A stretch of 64,000 nucleotides of DNA from an uncultured Corynebacterium sp. (GTDB taxonomy: Bacteria > Actinomycetota > Actinomycetes > Mycobacteriales > Mycobacteriaceae), in the NCBI RefSeq assembly GCF_946221935.1, contig NZ_CAMIGN010000013.1, positions 1 to 64,000 on the forward strand. Reading direction: 5' to 3'. Below the pieces are notes generated by a model, which made no database searches, was not told the DNA's origin, and was given only the letters and a program-made list of their open reading frames with translations. Made by a program: the position numbers and the translations under genes. Position 1 is the first letter of the stretch. Each line of letters begins with the position of its first letter. Of this stretch, positions 37,191-45,993 are shown piece after piece.

Positions 37191-37580
37191 CTAGATGGCG
37201 TCCAGAATAACGAAGGTGGCGGCGACCACGCCGCAGATCAGGACAGCCGCAGTCACCGTAACGACCGAGCCGACGTTTGCGGTGAGGCGTTCGGCGCGCA
37301 GGCCGGCGCTGAAGCGCAGGTAGCGGCGCCGTTGGGTCAGCAGAATCAACGCCGCAAGCAGCACCAACACTCCCGCGGCGGGCAGAACGATCACGCCGTA
37401 GCGGCCGATCCACCGGAACAACATCGCGCTAACGACCAGCAGCGCCAGCACGGTGCGCTGCCACGACAGGCTGGTGCGCTCCGGCTGAAGCCCCAGGTCA
37501 GAGTGCGGGCGCTCGGGCACCTCCCGCGTACCCTGGCGTGACACCTCCCGCGCAGCCCCAGGCACCGCCCGGCGCCTCAC
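37191..37580 (-). CDS. DUF202 family membrane protein (second of a pair)
   Basis: 129 aa, GTG start directly after the TAG of the upstream gene. ERTSLSWQRTVLALLV is the DUF202 signature (N-R-T-F-L-A-W-x-R-T-like) with one helix, then two more. Family function is unknown; YidH of E. coli belongs here. Pairs of DUF202 genes are common in actinobacteria. Confidence 0.82.
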   Translation of the reverse strand: MRRRAVPGAAREVSRQGTREVPERPHSDLGLQPERTSLSWQRTVLALLVVSAMLFRWIGRYGVIVLPAAGVLVLLAALILLTQRRRYLRFSAGLRAERLTANVGSVVTVTAAVLICGVVAATFVILDAI

Positions 37581-38036
37581 CTACAGCTCCATCCCAAAGT
37601 CGCCGAAGATCACAAACCCCAGCACAACCGCGCATGCCACCACGGCCACCCCCGCCAGAAAGGGCACGATCGCAGGTACGGGCAGAGCCTTCCCTGTCCG
37701 CATGGCACGCTCCACGCGAAGCCACCGCACCGCCGCCCCCAGGCCGATCAGCATGCCGACGATCAGCACCAGCACGGCTGCGGTACTCCACAAATGCTCG
37801 GGTACGTCCGGCGAGCGGAACGCCTCCAGCGCCACCCCGCCAGCCAGAAACGCCAGGCTCGTGCGGATCCACGCCAAGAAGGTGCGTTCGTTCGCCAGGG
37901 TGAAGCGCGGGTCCGGCTCCTTCCCCTCCGGCAGTAGGGTTCGCGCCAGCCACGAACGCTCGTCCGTACTCACGCCATCGCACCCAGCGTCCGCGCCATC
38001 GCGCCCGGCGCCCGCGCTAGGATCCTTAGTCGTCAT
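37581..38036 (-). CDS. DUF202/YidH family membrane protein (first of a pair)
   Basis: 151 aa from ATG 38036, which overlaps the end of the SPOR-like gene. The signature ANERTFLAWIRTSLAFLAGG is intact, followed by two more helices. The first 45 residues are variable and charged. The start chosen removes an Arg-rich upstream extension that overlaps the neighbouring gene. Confidence 0.85.
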   Translation of the reverse strand: MTTKDPSAGAGRDGADAGCDGVSTDERSWLARTLLPEGKEPDPRFTLANERTFLAWIRTSLAFLAGGVALEAFRSPDVPEHLWSTAAVLVLIVGMLIGLGAAVRWLRVERAMRTGKALPVPAIVPFLAGVAVVACAVVLGFVIFGDFGMEL

Positions 38037-38217
38037 TCTCTTCCGCGTCGTACTCCTCGGCCTCCTTGGTGCGCTGCTGCGCAGTCTCAATGGCCGCCTG
38101 GGCCTCCTCACGAGAGTCGTATGGCCCCATGCGGTTCTCCCAGGCGCCGTCCTTGCCCTGGCTCACCTGGCCGGTCTTCGTGTCGTAGTACCACTTCTGC
38201 GCATCGTTTTCGCTCAT
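38026..38217 (-). CDS. Small SPOR-like protein
   Basis: 63 aa from ATG 38217 (MSENDAQKWYYD). KWYYDTKTGQVSQG and NRMGPYDSREEAQAAIE form a SPOR-type segment (single strand, glycine turn, helix) known in short actinobacterial proteins. No signal peptide. The acidic C-terminal tail overlaps the following DUF202 start by 11 bp. A longer TTG start at 38247 is less likely. Confidence 0.75.
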   Translation of the reverse strand: MSENDAQKWYYDTKTGQVSQGKDGAWENRMGPYDSREEAQAAIETAQQRTKEAEEYDAEENDD

Positions 38218-38255
38218 AAACTCATGTGTACCACACGCGCCGGACAACCCCCGTT

Positions 38256-39833
38256 CTAATCGGCTGGCCAGGCGAAACGCACCTTTCGCTCTGCCGGATC
38301 GGCCTTAATCAGGGTTACTTTAATTGTTGACGCCTCGTCCGGCCCGCCCGCACAACTCGTCAAGATTGGCGGCTCCTCGACAAGAATCTTCGCGCTCTCT
38401 TTGCCTTCGCTATGCAGCACGGTGGCGTTGAAGTTCTGGCCGACCCACGGCTGCAAAACGACCGCCTCGGTGAGCCCCAGGCAAGCACGATCGACGGCGC
38501 TGGCCGTCTGACCGCTGGATTTCATCGTGCCGAGGACGTGTTCCACATTGGCGGTAACCCATTCCGGGATCGGTTCGGAGTTTGCGATAGCCAGGCAGAC
38601 CTCCGTAGCGAAGCGGTCCACCAGACGACGCAGCGGTGCGGTGACGTGCGCATAGTGGCCGCCGATCCCCGCATGGATGCTGGGCTCTACGGCAGCAGCC
38701 TCGCCCGCGCTGGCCGCCCCGTCGGCACCTCCGGGCTCGGATGCGCCAGCCTCAGCACCCCCGCCGACCAGCCCGAAGTGCTGATACCCCGCCCCGCGCA
38801 GTAGCGACTGCGCGTCGCGCATAAGCGCCATGCCACGCGGAGTGGAGGCGTCAATATCAGCGAGCAACTCCCCAATCGATCGCCCCGCGCGATCGAACCC
38901 TAACGCCCGCGCGCCGTGGTCGAAGGCGGCAATGTCCTTCTCCCCGGCGGGCGGTAGCGTGCGCAGGATGCCTACGCCCGCGCGCACCATCATCTCGCCC
39001 GCGCACATACCGGCAAGCAGCGACAGTTCAGCGTTGAAATCGTTCATCTCCAGGCGCTCGTCGATCTCCAATTCGTACCGCTCGGAGCCGTCCTCGGCCT
39101 CTACTCGCTCCACCGAAATGGAGGGTAACCGCAGGTTTATTGCCTGACGCCGCAGATCAGATCCCTGGCGCGCGCGACCAACTTCGGGCAGCTGCGCGAT
39201 GGCGGGATGCAAAGTGCCACCCTTCATGTCCGCCTCCACCTCGGTGTAGTCGAAGCGTTTCACGGAGCGGATCAGCGCGCGGTACACGGTGCAGTCCGCG
39301 ACCTCACCGTCGGCACGCAGCAAAATATCCCATACCACGGCCGGGCGAGTCTGATCCGGCAATAGCGAGGCACTGCCCTCCGAGAGCTCGGCCGGGTGCA
39401 GGCGGGTCGGCTCGTCCGGCAGGTACATTGTTTGGCCACGCTGGAGGGATTCCGCCATCAGCGCCCCGGCTGGATCAACAAACGCGGCAACGTCCGCGAT
39501 TGCATAGAGCACGCGCCACCGCGCCGCATTACCTCCGCCGTCGGCGCTTGCTCCTCCGCCGTCGGCGCTTGCTCCTCCGTCGGTTCCCGCCCCGCCGTCG
39601 CTGATCCCGCTTGCAACACCCGGCGCGTCCTGAATATTCACCGCCTGATCCAAATCCATCGAACCTGCGGGGTCGATCGTCACAAAAGGAATATCCCGCA
39701 GATCACGGCGTTGGTTTGCATGACGGTCCGTGGCCTGCAGCGCTTCGGCGTGAGCGTCCTCGGGGAATCGTTCCGGCAGTTCGAACTCCTCTGCAATGGT
39801 GCGGAAGTTCAGCTCGGCGGCGAAAAGTTTCAT
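38256..39833 (-). CDS. RNB-domain ribonuclease
   Basis: 525 aa. The catalytic segment TIDPAGSMDLDQA (about residues 51-63) carries the metal-binding aspartates of the RNase II/R family. VTAPLRRLVDRF is the late family motif. It has no cold-shock or S1 domains as in classic RNase R, so this is the short actinobacterial form. A Gly/Ala/Asp/Ser insert after the active site (about 75-97) contains a 21-bp repeat (39541-39579). A second Ala/Glu/Gly insert lies near residue 370. Confidence 0.88.
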   Translation of the reverse strand: MKLFAAELNFRTIAEEFELPERFPEDAHAEALQATDRHANQRRDLRDIPFVTIDPAGSMDLDQAVNIQDAPGVASGISDGGAGTDGGASADGGGASADGGGNAARWRVLYAIADVAAFVDPAGALMAESLQRGQTMYLPDEPTRLHPAELSEGSASLLPDQTRPAVVWDILLRADGEVADCTVYRALIRSVKRFDYTEVEADMKGGTLHPAIAQLPEVGRARQGSDLRRQAINLRLPSISVERVEAEDGSERYELEIDERLEMNDFNAELSLLAGMCAGEMMVRAGVGILRTLPPAGEKDIAAFDHGARALGFDRAGRSIGELLADIDASTPRGMALMRDAQSLLRGAGYQHFGLVGGGAEAGASEPGGADGAASAGEAAAVEPSIHAGIGGHYAHVTAPLRRLVDRFATEVCLAIANSEPIPEWVTANVEHVLGTMKSSGQTASAVDRACLGLTEAVVLQPWVGQNFNATVLHSEGKESAKILVEEPPILTSCAGGPDEASTIKVTLIKADPAERKVRFAWPAD

Positions 39834-39892
39834 GCCTCCAAGAGTGACACAACCGCGCCACCCCGGCCACGCCTAAGCCCCAAAAAATTTTT

Positions 39893-40363
39893 AAGTCGAG
39901 ACAGCCTGTGAGCCGGATTCTGTCCTATCCCCCGCACACCCCGCAGCACCTCGAAGGGCACGCCAGGAGTGCGTGAGGACGAGGCGATCATCCATCTGAA
40001 CCCACCATTGCTGATGGGTTTCAAGCGGCCTACCTGCTCATGGTTGGGCGGGCAGCCCTAGAGCTACGCCGCACGCTGGTGCGCCATCTGGGATAGCGCG
40101 CGTGCGAGCACCTTGACCTTGCTCCCGGTGGGGTTTACCTAGCCACCCCAGTCACCTGGGGCGCTGGTGCGCTCTTACCGCACCTTTTCACCCTTACCCG
40201 CGCGTGGCGGGCGGTTTGTTTTCTGTGGCACTGTTCCCGCGAGTCACCCCGGGTTGCTGTTAGCAACCACCGTTGCCCTGTGGAGTCCGGACTTTCCTCC
40301 GCGCCCGGCCTGCCCTGTGTGCAGGGTGGTTCCGCGCGCCGCGATCGCCCGACCGTCTCGACA
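39893..40363 (-). ncRNA. rnpB: RNase P RNA
   Basis: The catalytic RNA of tRNA 5' processing. Read on the minus strand, the 5' part contains GAGGAAAGTCCGGACTCCAC, the conserved P4 segment. The 3' part contains ACAGAATCCGGCT, its partner. The ends pair as GTCGAGAC (5', near 40362) with GTCTCGAC (3', near 39895), the P1 helix, which fixes the boundaries within a few bases. An A/T-rich tract beyond the 3' end may be its terminator. Confidence 0.95.
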
Positions 40364-40388
40364 AGGGTTAACTCTAGCGCACCACTTC

Positions 40389-41708
40389 TTAGTGAAGGTA
40401 GTGCGTGTCGTTGACCCGTCGCACCACGGCGCTGTCATTATTGACGCCCAGCTTGCCCGAACGAGCCATCTCATCTGGACCGAAGAGCTCAATGACGCTC
40501 AAACCTGCCAAGTCCAAGTGCAGCGTGCGATACAACGCACCACTTGTGCACAGTGCGTAGCGCAGCATGGACTTAATGGGAGTCACGTGGCTGACCACCA
40601 CAACGTCCTCGCCCGGGTGGTTGCGCGCAACATCACGCAGGAAGGAGCGCACGCGGTCGAACACCTCGTCGGGGCTTTCGCCTCCGCTGGGTGCGACGGA
40701 GCTATCCCACAGGCAGGCATCGTGTTCTAAGGGGAACTGCTCCATGACCTCAGTGAAGGTGCGCCCTTCCCAGTCTCCAAAGTCCATCTCGATGAGAGAC
40801 TCAGTAAATTGAACGCGCGGTGTGGTGGCGCTCGTCTGTCCAATAGCCTCGACCACGGCCTCCGCTGTCTGGCGGGTGCGTTGCAGCGGGGAGCTGTACA
40901 CAGCCACTGGACCAGGACTGGAGCTGGCATCTGCGCCAGTTCCCCCGCTAGCCGGTCGCCCCGCAAGGCGCCCGGCCAACTGCCCGGCCACATAAGCAGC
41001 GGCCCGCTGGGCTTGCTCACGCCCGTGAGCGGTCAGCTCCGGATCGGACAGCCCGGAGAACTGTCCCTGCACACTCATTTCCGTCTGTCCGTGGCGCAGC
41101 ACCCAGAGGCGGGTCGGCTCCCCTCCGGGGTGCCATTCCGGCGAGCTCGCGGCATCCGTCACAGCACCAGCGGAACTCTGCACACCAGCATCCTCTGCTG
41201 CGGTACGTGCGGCATCGGCATCCACAGCACCCTGCTCTGGAGTGGCGGCCGATTGGAACGAAAGGGCGTCATCAAACCAGCGACCCCCGACCCGATCATC
41301 CATCGCACGATTGGCCAGCTCGTCGGCGCGCTTGTTCTGCGCTCGCGGCACCCAGTTGTAGGTGACGGCGGCGAGAGTGGACTCAATGTCCTTGACCCGC
41401 GCGGCGAGGGGCTTCATGTCAGGGTGCTTGATCTTCCAGCGCCCGCTCATCTGCTCAACGACAAGCTTGGAATCCATGCGCACCTCGATCTCCAGCTCAC
41501 TCGGAGCTACCCCCTGGATTTCGGCAACGTCAATGGCTAGCTCCAGGGCATTGATCAGCCCCTGGTACTCCGCCACGTTGTTGGTGGCTTTGGCAATAAA
41601 CTCCCAGCGTGCGGCTACCTCTTGGTCGCCATCCAGCACCGAGCTTCCGCACCCCGCGATGCCCGGATTACCGCGGGAACCTCCATCGCATTCCACGTAC
41701 AAGCGCAT
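40389..41708 (-). CDS. Bifunctional RNase H / acid phosphatase
   Basis: 439 aa. The N-terminal RNase HI domain (1-135) has RLYVECDGGSRGNPG, NNVAEYQGLINALELA and VRMDSKLVVEQMSGRW (the D-E-D residues). An Ala-rich linker joins a histidine-phosphatase domain (from about 205) with RLWVLRHGQTEMS, the catalytic His. Mycobacterial Rv2228c has this fusion and shows RNase H, acid phosphatase and alpha-ribazole phosphatase-like activity. The last step in cobalamin lower-ligand synthesis is thus possible. A C4 zinc-ribbon gene that often lies between it and Nif3 is not seen. Confidence 0.92.
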   Translation of the reverse strand: MRLYVECDGGSRGNPGIAGCGSSVLDGDQEVAARWEFIAKATNNVAEYQGLINALELAIDVAEIQGVAPSELEIEVRMDSKLVVEQMSGRWKIKHPDMKPLAARVKDIESTLAAVTYNWVPRAQNKRADELANRAMDDRVGGRWFDDALSFQSAATPEQGAVDADAARTAAEDAGVQSSAGAVTDAASSPEWHPGGEPTRLWVLRHGQTEMSVQGQFSGLSDPELTAHGREQAQRAAAYVAGQLAGRLAGRPASGGTGADASSSPGPVAVYSSPLQRTRQTAEAVVEAIGQTSATTPRVQFTESLIEMDFGDWEGRTFTEVMEQFPLEHDACLWDSSVAPSGGESPDEVFDRVRSFLRDVARNHPGEDVVVVSHVTPIKSMLRYALCTSGALYRTLHLDLAGLSVIELFGPDEMARSGKLGVNNDSAVVRRVNDTHYLH

Positions 41709-41816
41709 CCTGTATCACCCTCGATCACCCTTGTTCAACGAATCTTCAGGCCACTCTAGCGCAGCGGCAGGACATTAACTTTTGGGTGTCGGCAATCTCG
41801 TCTGCTTGGATGCTCG

Positions 41817-43001
41817 CTACTTTTCGTGCACGGTCCACGGATCGGTGCGCACGTCGATCACTGTGGTCTGTGCCTTCGTTGCCTTTTTTACGACGCCCTC
41901 CGCCTGCGAACACCACGGAAACTCACTAGCCCAGTGGGCAGTATCGATGACGGGGCATCCACCCATGCGCAAGTGTTCATCCACCGGGTGGTGGCGCAGA
42001 TCGGAGGTCACGAAGCAGTCCACGTCCATCTTGGCGACTTGGCCCAGGAAGCTGTCGCCGGCGCCGCTGGCGACGGCGACGGTGCGGATCATGGCGTCCG
42101 GATTTCCGGCTGCACGCACACCCCATTCAGTGCTGGGCAGTCGCTCGGCCACCCGCGCGGTGAACTCCCGCAAGGTCATGGGCGTATCCAGCTCGCCGAC
42201 GCGCCCAATGCCGAGTTGCTGGTCAGCGGGCGTGGGCAGGGAGGTTTCCACGCAGTCATATGCCGGCTCCTCATAGGGGTGGGCCTTGATCAAAGCCGCG
42301 CGGACGGCCTCCCGCTTCGTGGCGGGGGCGACGAACTCGATGCGGACTTCTTCGACCGTTTCCACGTCTCCCACAGTCCCGAGGTGCGGGTTCGCCCCTT
42401 CCGTAGGCAGGAACTGTCCAGTGACGGAGAACTCAAAGCATGCCTGCTCATAGTCGCCCTGTGCGCCACCGCCTGCGGAAAAGATGGCGGATTTCACTGC
42501 AGGGGCGTCACTAAGAGGAACGGTGAAACCCCACTTATCGGTGCCGGAAGGAATCGGACGCAGCGCGGCCCCCGGGGTTACCCCAAGGAGTTCGGCCAGG
42601 CGATCGTTGACGCCGGGGCGGGCGGAATCGGCATTCGTGTGCGCGGCGAACAGGGCGATGCCGTGGCGGATGAGCTTGTGGACGATGCGGCCCTTTGGCG
42701 AATTCGCGGGCACGGCGGTGACCCCGCGGAGCAGGAGTGGATGGTGAACGACCAGCATCTGGGCGCCCTGCTCGATGGCGGAGTCCACTACGGCATCAGT
42801 GCAGTCCAGCGCGAAGGCAACCTTGTCGGCGGGCTCGGCGGGGTCGCCGCAGATCAGGCCGACCGCATCCCAGGATTCAGCGAGGTGGGGCGGGTAAGCA
42901 GCCTCGAGGGCAGCGGCGACGTCGGCGACGGTGGTTGCGGCAGTTTCGGCGGGCTGGACGGCGGGCTCGGCAGGCTGGGCGGTAGTTTCGGCAGCGGACA
43001 C
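41817..43001 (-). CDS. Nif3-like dinuclear metal centre protein
   Basis: 394 aa. VVHHPLL and FAAHTNAD hold metal ligands of the NIF3/YbgI fold; DSFLGQVAKMDVDCFVTSD is in the second half, with an HWASEFPW segment. A CutA-like central insert (about 130-240) is usual for the long bacterial members. The first 35 residues are Ala/Glu/Pro-rich and may be disordered. Its function is unclear. GTG start. Divergent from the HAD gene. Confidence 0.88.
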   Translation of the reverse strand: MSAAETTAQPAEPAVQPAETAATTVADVAAALEAAYPPHLAESWDAVGLICGDPAEPADKVAFALDCTDAVVDSAIEQGAQMLVVHHPLLLRGVTAVPANSPKGRIVHKLIRHGIALFAAHTNADSARPGVNDRLAELLGVTPGAALRPIPSGTDKWGFTVPLSDAPAVKSAIFSAGGGAQGDYEQACFEFSVTGQFLPTEGANPHLGTVGDVETVEEVRIEFVAPATKREAVRAALIKAHPYEEPAYDCVETSLPTPADQQLGIGRVGELDTPMTLREFTARVAERLPSTEWGVRAAGNPDAMIRTVAVASGAGDSFLGQVAKMDVDCFVTSDLRHHPVDEHLRMGGCPVIDTAHWASEFPWCSQAEGVVKKATKAQTTVIDVRTDPWTVHEK

Positions 43002-43070
43002 GGGGGTTCTCCTGGGGACGGCTAAATTCTCTGTCCCACCCAGCCTAGCTAGATCTGACAGACTGGAAAG

Positions 43071-43787
43071 GTGCGCGATTTACCAATTCTGCTTATAGAT
43101 GTAGACGGAACCTTGATGGATAGCTACCCCGGCATCCGAGCCAGCTTCGTTAAGGCGCTGGAAACACACGGGGTGCCGGTACCACCCGAGGAGCGGGTGC
43201 GGCAGATCCCCGGCCCGCCGATGGTCGAGACCCTGGCGGACATTGGGCTAGAAGGCGAACTGCTGCAGAAGGTCTTCGACACATATTTGGCAGACCAGCA
43301 GGACGGGCGCTGGCGCGAGGCCACCCCTTTCCCGGGAATGCGCGAGCTGCTGGAGAAGTGGTCCGGCGAGGGCATTGTGCTGTCCACGGCGACGTCGAAG
43401 TCCGAGGTTTCCGCGGAGCGGATCCTGCGCGAGCACGACATGATGAAGTACTTCGCGGTGCTCGGCGCTGCGCAGGAGGACGGCACCCGCCGCTCGAAAG
43501 CCGCCGTGATCGAATATGCGCTAGAGCAGCTGAAAGAGGCTGACGAGGTGCGCGAGCTGCTAGCTCACATGAGCGCGGAAGAGGGGCTGCAGGCCCTCGA
43601 CCCGACGAAGATGTTGCTTATCGGTGACCGCATCCACGATGTGGAGGGCGCCGCGCAGTCGGGCATTCCGACGGTGCTGGTGGGCTGGGGATATGGCTCG
43701 GATGAAGAGCGCGCAAAGGCCGCCTACACCGTAGACACTCCCGCGGAGCTGGACGCGCTGGTGCAGCGCTGGGCCAACGAGGGGTAA
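43071..43787 (+). CDS. HAD-family phosphatase (PGP/PtkA-like)
   Basis: 238 aa, GTG start. The nucleophile motif is LLIDVDGTLMDS; later motifs are LSTATSK (Thr/Ser), a conserved Lys (RRSKAAVIEY) and LIGDRIHDVEGA. The helical cap between residues 15 and 80 is of the phosphoglycolate phosphatase type. In mycobacteria the gene next to ptpA (PtkA) is a HAD protein too, described as a tyrosine kinase; the same neighbourhood suggests orthology, but activity here cannot be told. Confidence 0.85.
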   Translation: MRDLPILLIDVDGTLMDSYPGIRASFVKALETHGVPVPPEERVRQIPGPPMVETLADIGLEGELLQKVFDTYLADQQDGRWREATPFPGMRELLEKWSGEGIVLSTATSKSEVSAERILREHDMMKYFAVLGAAQEDGTRRSKAAVIEYALEQLKEADEVRELLAHMSAEEGLQALDPTKMLLIGDRIHDVEGAAQSGIPTVLVGWGYGSDEERAKAAYTVDTPAELDALVQRWANEG

Positions 43788-43824
43788 ATCCGGGCTGGGA
43801 GGCCGCTCTAGAAGTCGGTCCTAC

Positions 43825-43894
43825 GAATCAGGGCAAGAAAATCAGAGCAAGAGAATCCGGACAAAGGAATCAGGACAAAGGAATCAGGGCAAGA
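43825..43894 (+). repeat. Five 14-bp tandem repeats just upstream of ptpA
   Basis: Units at 43825, 43839, 43853, 43867 and 43881, with consensus GAATCAGGRCAARR. Units 1 and 5 are identical. The array ends 10 bp before the ATG of the phosphatase gene and runs straight into its ribosome binding site (AAGGA). The length (14 bp) is not a multiple of three. It therefore occupies the whole leader between the HAD gene and ptpA, and copy number could affect expression. Confidence 0.9.
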
Positions 43895-43904
43895 AAGGAT
43901 TTCA

Positions 43905-44459
43905 ATGCACATTACTGTCGTTTGCACGGGCAATATCTGCCGCTCTCCTATGGGCGAGGTCATCCTCCGTGCTGGCCTCGAGGACGCCGGGATCGCCACC
44001 AGCAACTCCCCAGCCGCGGAATCCACTGGTGCTACCGGTTCCACTGGAGCTACCAGTTCCGCGGGTGCTGCCGGTTCCGCTGACGCACCCGTGACCCTGA
44101 ACTCCTGCGGACTCGGCGGCTGGCACATCGGCGACGGCGCTGACGATCGGGCCGTGGACGAGTTGGCGTCATTGGGCTACGACGGCACCCCCCACCGCGC
44201 GGCACAGCTCGGACCTGCGCATATGGGCGCCGACCTTTTCCTGGCCATGGACGACGAGCATGTGCGCGGCCTGCGCAATGCGGGTGTGGATGCGGATCGC
44301 ATTCGCCTGTTCCGTAGCTTCGACGCCGACTCCCCCGCCGGTGCCGAAGTCGCCGACCCGTACTACGGCCACCGCTCGGATTTTGCCGAGGTCGGGCAGC
44401 AGATTGAGGCCGCTGTGCCGGGAATTGTCGCGTATGTGCAGGAGCAGCTAGGGCAGTAG
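43905..44459 (+). CDS. ptpA: Low-molecular-weight protein tyrosine phosphatase
   Basis: 184 aa. The P-loop VCTGNICRSPMGE (C-x5-R) is at the N-terminus, and the general acid lies in VADPYYGH. The usual family length is near 160. The extra residues are a Ser/Gly/Ala/Thr stretch at about 37-62 with a GATGSTGATSS repeat-like pattern. It dephosphorylates tyrosine-phosphorylated proteins; the preceding HAD gene is the likely partner. Expressed behind the five-copy repeat. Confidence 0.9.
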   Translation: MHITVVCTGNICRSPMGEVILRAGLEDAGIATSNSPAAESTGATGSTGATSSAGAAGSADAPVTLNSCGLGGWHIGDGADDRAVDELASLGYDGTPHRAAQLGPAHMGADLFLAMDDEHVRGLRNAGVDADRIRLFRSFDADSPAGAEVADPYYGHRSDFAEVGQQIEAAVPGIVAYVQEQLGQ

Positions 44460-44527
44460 GAAGTTGGCTGCGGTACTTGGTGGCTGACGGCGGCAATACC
44501 CGGGTGCCCGACTGCCCGCCCCTGCCA

Positions 44528-44651
44528 AATGTCGCTAGATCGGGAATGTGTTACCACAAACCGTTTTCATCCAGATAAACCTGCAGGTCAGGACGTTGCG
44601 CAAATTTGCAAAACGATCCGAGCGCTGACAGATTCCCGATTCAACGACATT
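44528..44651. repeat. Interspersed element with inverted ends, copy 3 (A end left)
   Basis: 124 bp. The left end is AATGTCGCTAGATCGGGAAT; the right end, on the minus strand, is AATGTCGTTGAATCGGGAAT. CTGCAGGTCAG begins 53 bp from the A end, as in the other copies. It lies between ptpA and the SURF1 gene. The interior is otherwise poorly conserved among copies. Confidence 0.75.
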
Positions 44652-44668
44652 CCCACCCCTAGAAGCCC

Positions 44669-44692
44669 CACACATTCCCGATCTAACGACAT
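44669..44692. repeat. Solo A end of the interspersed element
   Basis: A 24-bp sequence which on the minus strand reads ATGTCGTTAGATCGGGAATG, 17 bp beyond copy 3. It is an isolated end with no matching B end before the SURF1 gene, in the orientation opposite to copy 3's A end. Confidence 0.65.
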
Positions 44693-44750
44693 CAGGATGA
44701 AAGACTCAGTGCGATACGCCCAAGTCCCCCGGTGAGATTAACCAGCGGAA

Positions 44751-45875
44751 TTAGAAACGCTCCTTGCCACGCTTTTCGGCGCGGAGTTCCTCAAACCGGG
44801 AGCGGGTTCCTCCGTAACGATCAGCCAGGTCAGTGTGCTTTCTGGGCTCCTTTTGAGACTTCTCGCCGGAAGCACTTTCGTCCCTGATCAAGGAGGATTT
44901 CGCGTCGCTTCGCTGGGATTTGGCATCGGCTGCAGCAGCTGCTTCAGCACCGTCACCTGTGGAAGCGCCAACACCGTCAGCGCCACCAGCACCGTCACCG
45001 ACGTCAGCGCCACCAGCACCGTCCCCGCCAGCACCCCCGCTGACCTGGGCATTGAGGCGGGCGACCTCGGCGCTTTCCTCGCGCTCACGCCGGCGCTCCC
45101 GCATCTCCGCATACACAAACCACCCCAACCCCACCGGCGCCAGAATGCCGAACGCAATCCACTGAATCCCGTAGGACAAGTTCGTGCTGCCATCCAAATG
45201 CGGCAGTGGTAGCGCCTGCAGATCCGGCGCACCCGCACCGTCACCAGCCATGCCGTTCAGCCGGTCCACGCTCTCCGAATCCAACTGCACATAATCCGCA
45301 GCTAGCTTCTCCTGCGTCGCCTCGGAGATCTGCTTCGTCGACATACCTGTGACCTGCGTATACCCTTGAGCCTTCGTCGGCTTCGCATCCGGCACAGCCT
45401 CGCTCATGCGGATAAACCCGGTCACTTTCACGTCGTCCCGCGGCGCATCCTTCAACCGCGGCGCAGTCCCGTTCCCCTCCACGGCAACCCACCCGCGATG
45501 CACCAGAACAGTCTGGCCACTGTCGAGACGAAAGGGCGTCAACGATTGATAAGAATGAGTCGAGTCGACCGGACGGTTGCGCAGCAGCACCTCTTTGTTC
45601 GGCAGGAAATGGCCCTGTAGCGCGACTCTGGTCCATTCTTTTTCGACGCCCACTGATCCCCCGTCGCCCGGGATCACTTCGTTGATCGGGGCGGGATCAA
45701 CCTGCAGGGATTGTTCAAGACGCTGGTTGAAGGCGTTTTTGTCCTTGTTCTTTCCCAATTGCCAGGGGGCCAAGAAGCTGAATGCGGTGTAGGTGAAGGC
45801 GATGATAAGGATGGCAGTGATGACCCATCCGGGTGTGAGGAAGTTTCGCCAACCGCTGCGCTTCGTGGAAGTCAT
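44751..45875 (-). CDS. SURF1-family cytochrome oxidase assembly protein
   Basis: 374 aa from ATG 45875. One N-terminal helix (about 16-37) and one later (about 235-252) enclose an outside domain with WTRVALQGHFLPNKEVLLRNRP and VLVHRGWV, the SURF1 family pattern. It helps assemble cytochrome c oxidase. The C-terminal 120 residues are a low-complexity cytosolic tail with GDGAGGADVGDGAGGADG-type repeats. In mycobacteria too a SURF1 gene follows ptpA. Confidence 0.88.
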   Translation of the reverse strand: MTSTKRSGWRNFLTPGWVITAILIIAFTYTAFSFLAPWQLGKNKDKNAFNQRLEQSLQVDPAPINEVIPGDGGSVGVEKEWTRVALQGHFLPNKEVLLRNRPVDSTHSYQSLTPFRLDSGQTVLVHRGWVAVEGNGTAPRLKDAPRDDVKVTGFIRMSEAVPDAKPTKAQGYTQVTGMSTKQISEATQEKLAADYVQLDSESVDRLNGMAGDGAGAPDLQALPLPHLDGSTNLSYGIQWIAFGILAPVGLGWFVYAEMRERRREREESAEVARLNAQVSGGAGGDGAGGADVGDGAGGADGVGASTGDGAEAAAAADAKSQRSDAKSSLIRDESASGEKSQKEPRKHTDLADRYGGTRSRFEELRAEKRGKERF

Positions 45876-45948
45876 GAACCCCATTATTCTCACGACGCGC
45901 GAAGTGGCCAAATGTTTCCCCAGGCGCGCTAAGCAACCCTCCGATCAA

Positions 45949-45986
45949 AAACAAAACACCCCGCAGTCAAAAGTGACTGCGGGGTG
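45949..45986 (-). terminator. Rho-independent terminator of tRNA-Val
   Basis: CACCCCGCAGTC (45957-45968) pairs with GACTGCGGGGTG (45975-45986). On the minus strand the hairpin is followed by TTTTGTTTTTG. It begins 8 bases past the tRNA 3' end. Confidence 0.9.
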
Positions 45987-45993
45987 AAATCTG

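Noticed and set aside
40167..40730. 187-residue plus-strand ORF
   Set aside because: It lies over the RNase P RNA and the end of the RNase H/phosphatase gene; no family resemblance.
43808..44128. Minus-strand ORF across the 14-bp repeats
   Set aside because: Its repetitive peptide is a by-product of the tandem array and the ptpA P-loop region on the other strand.
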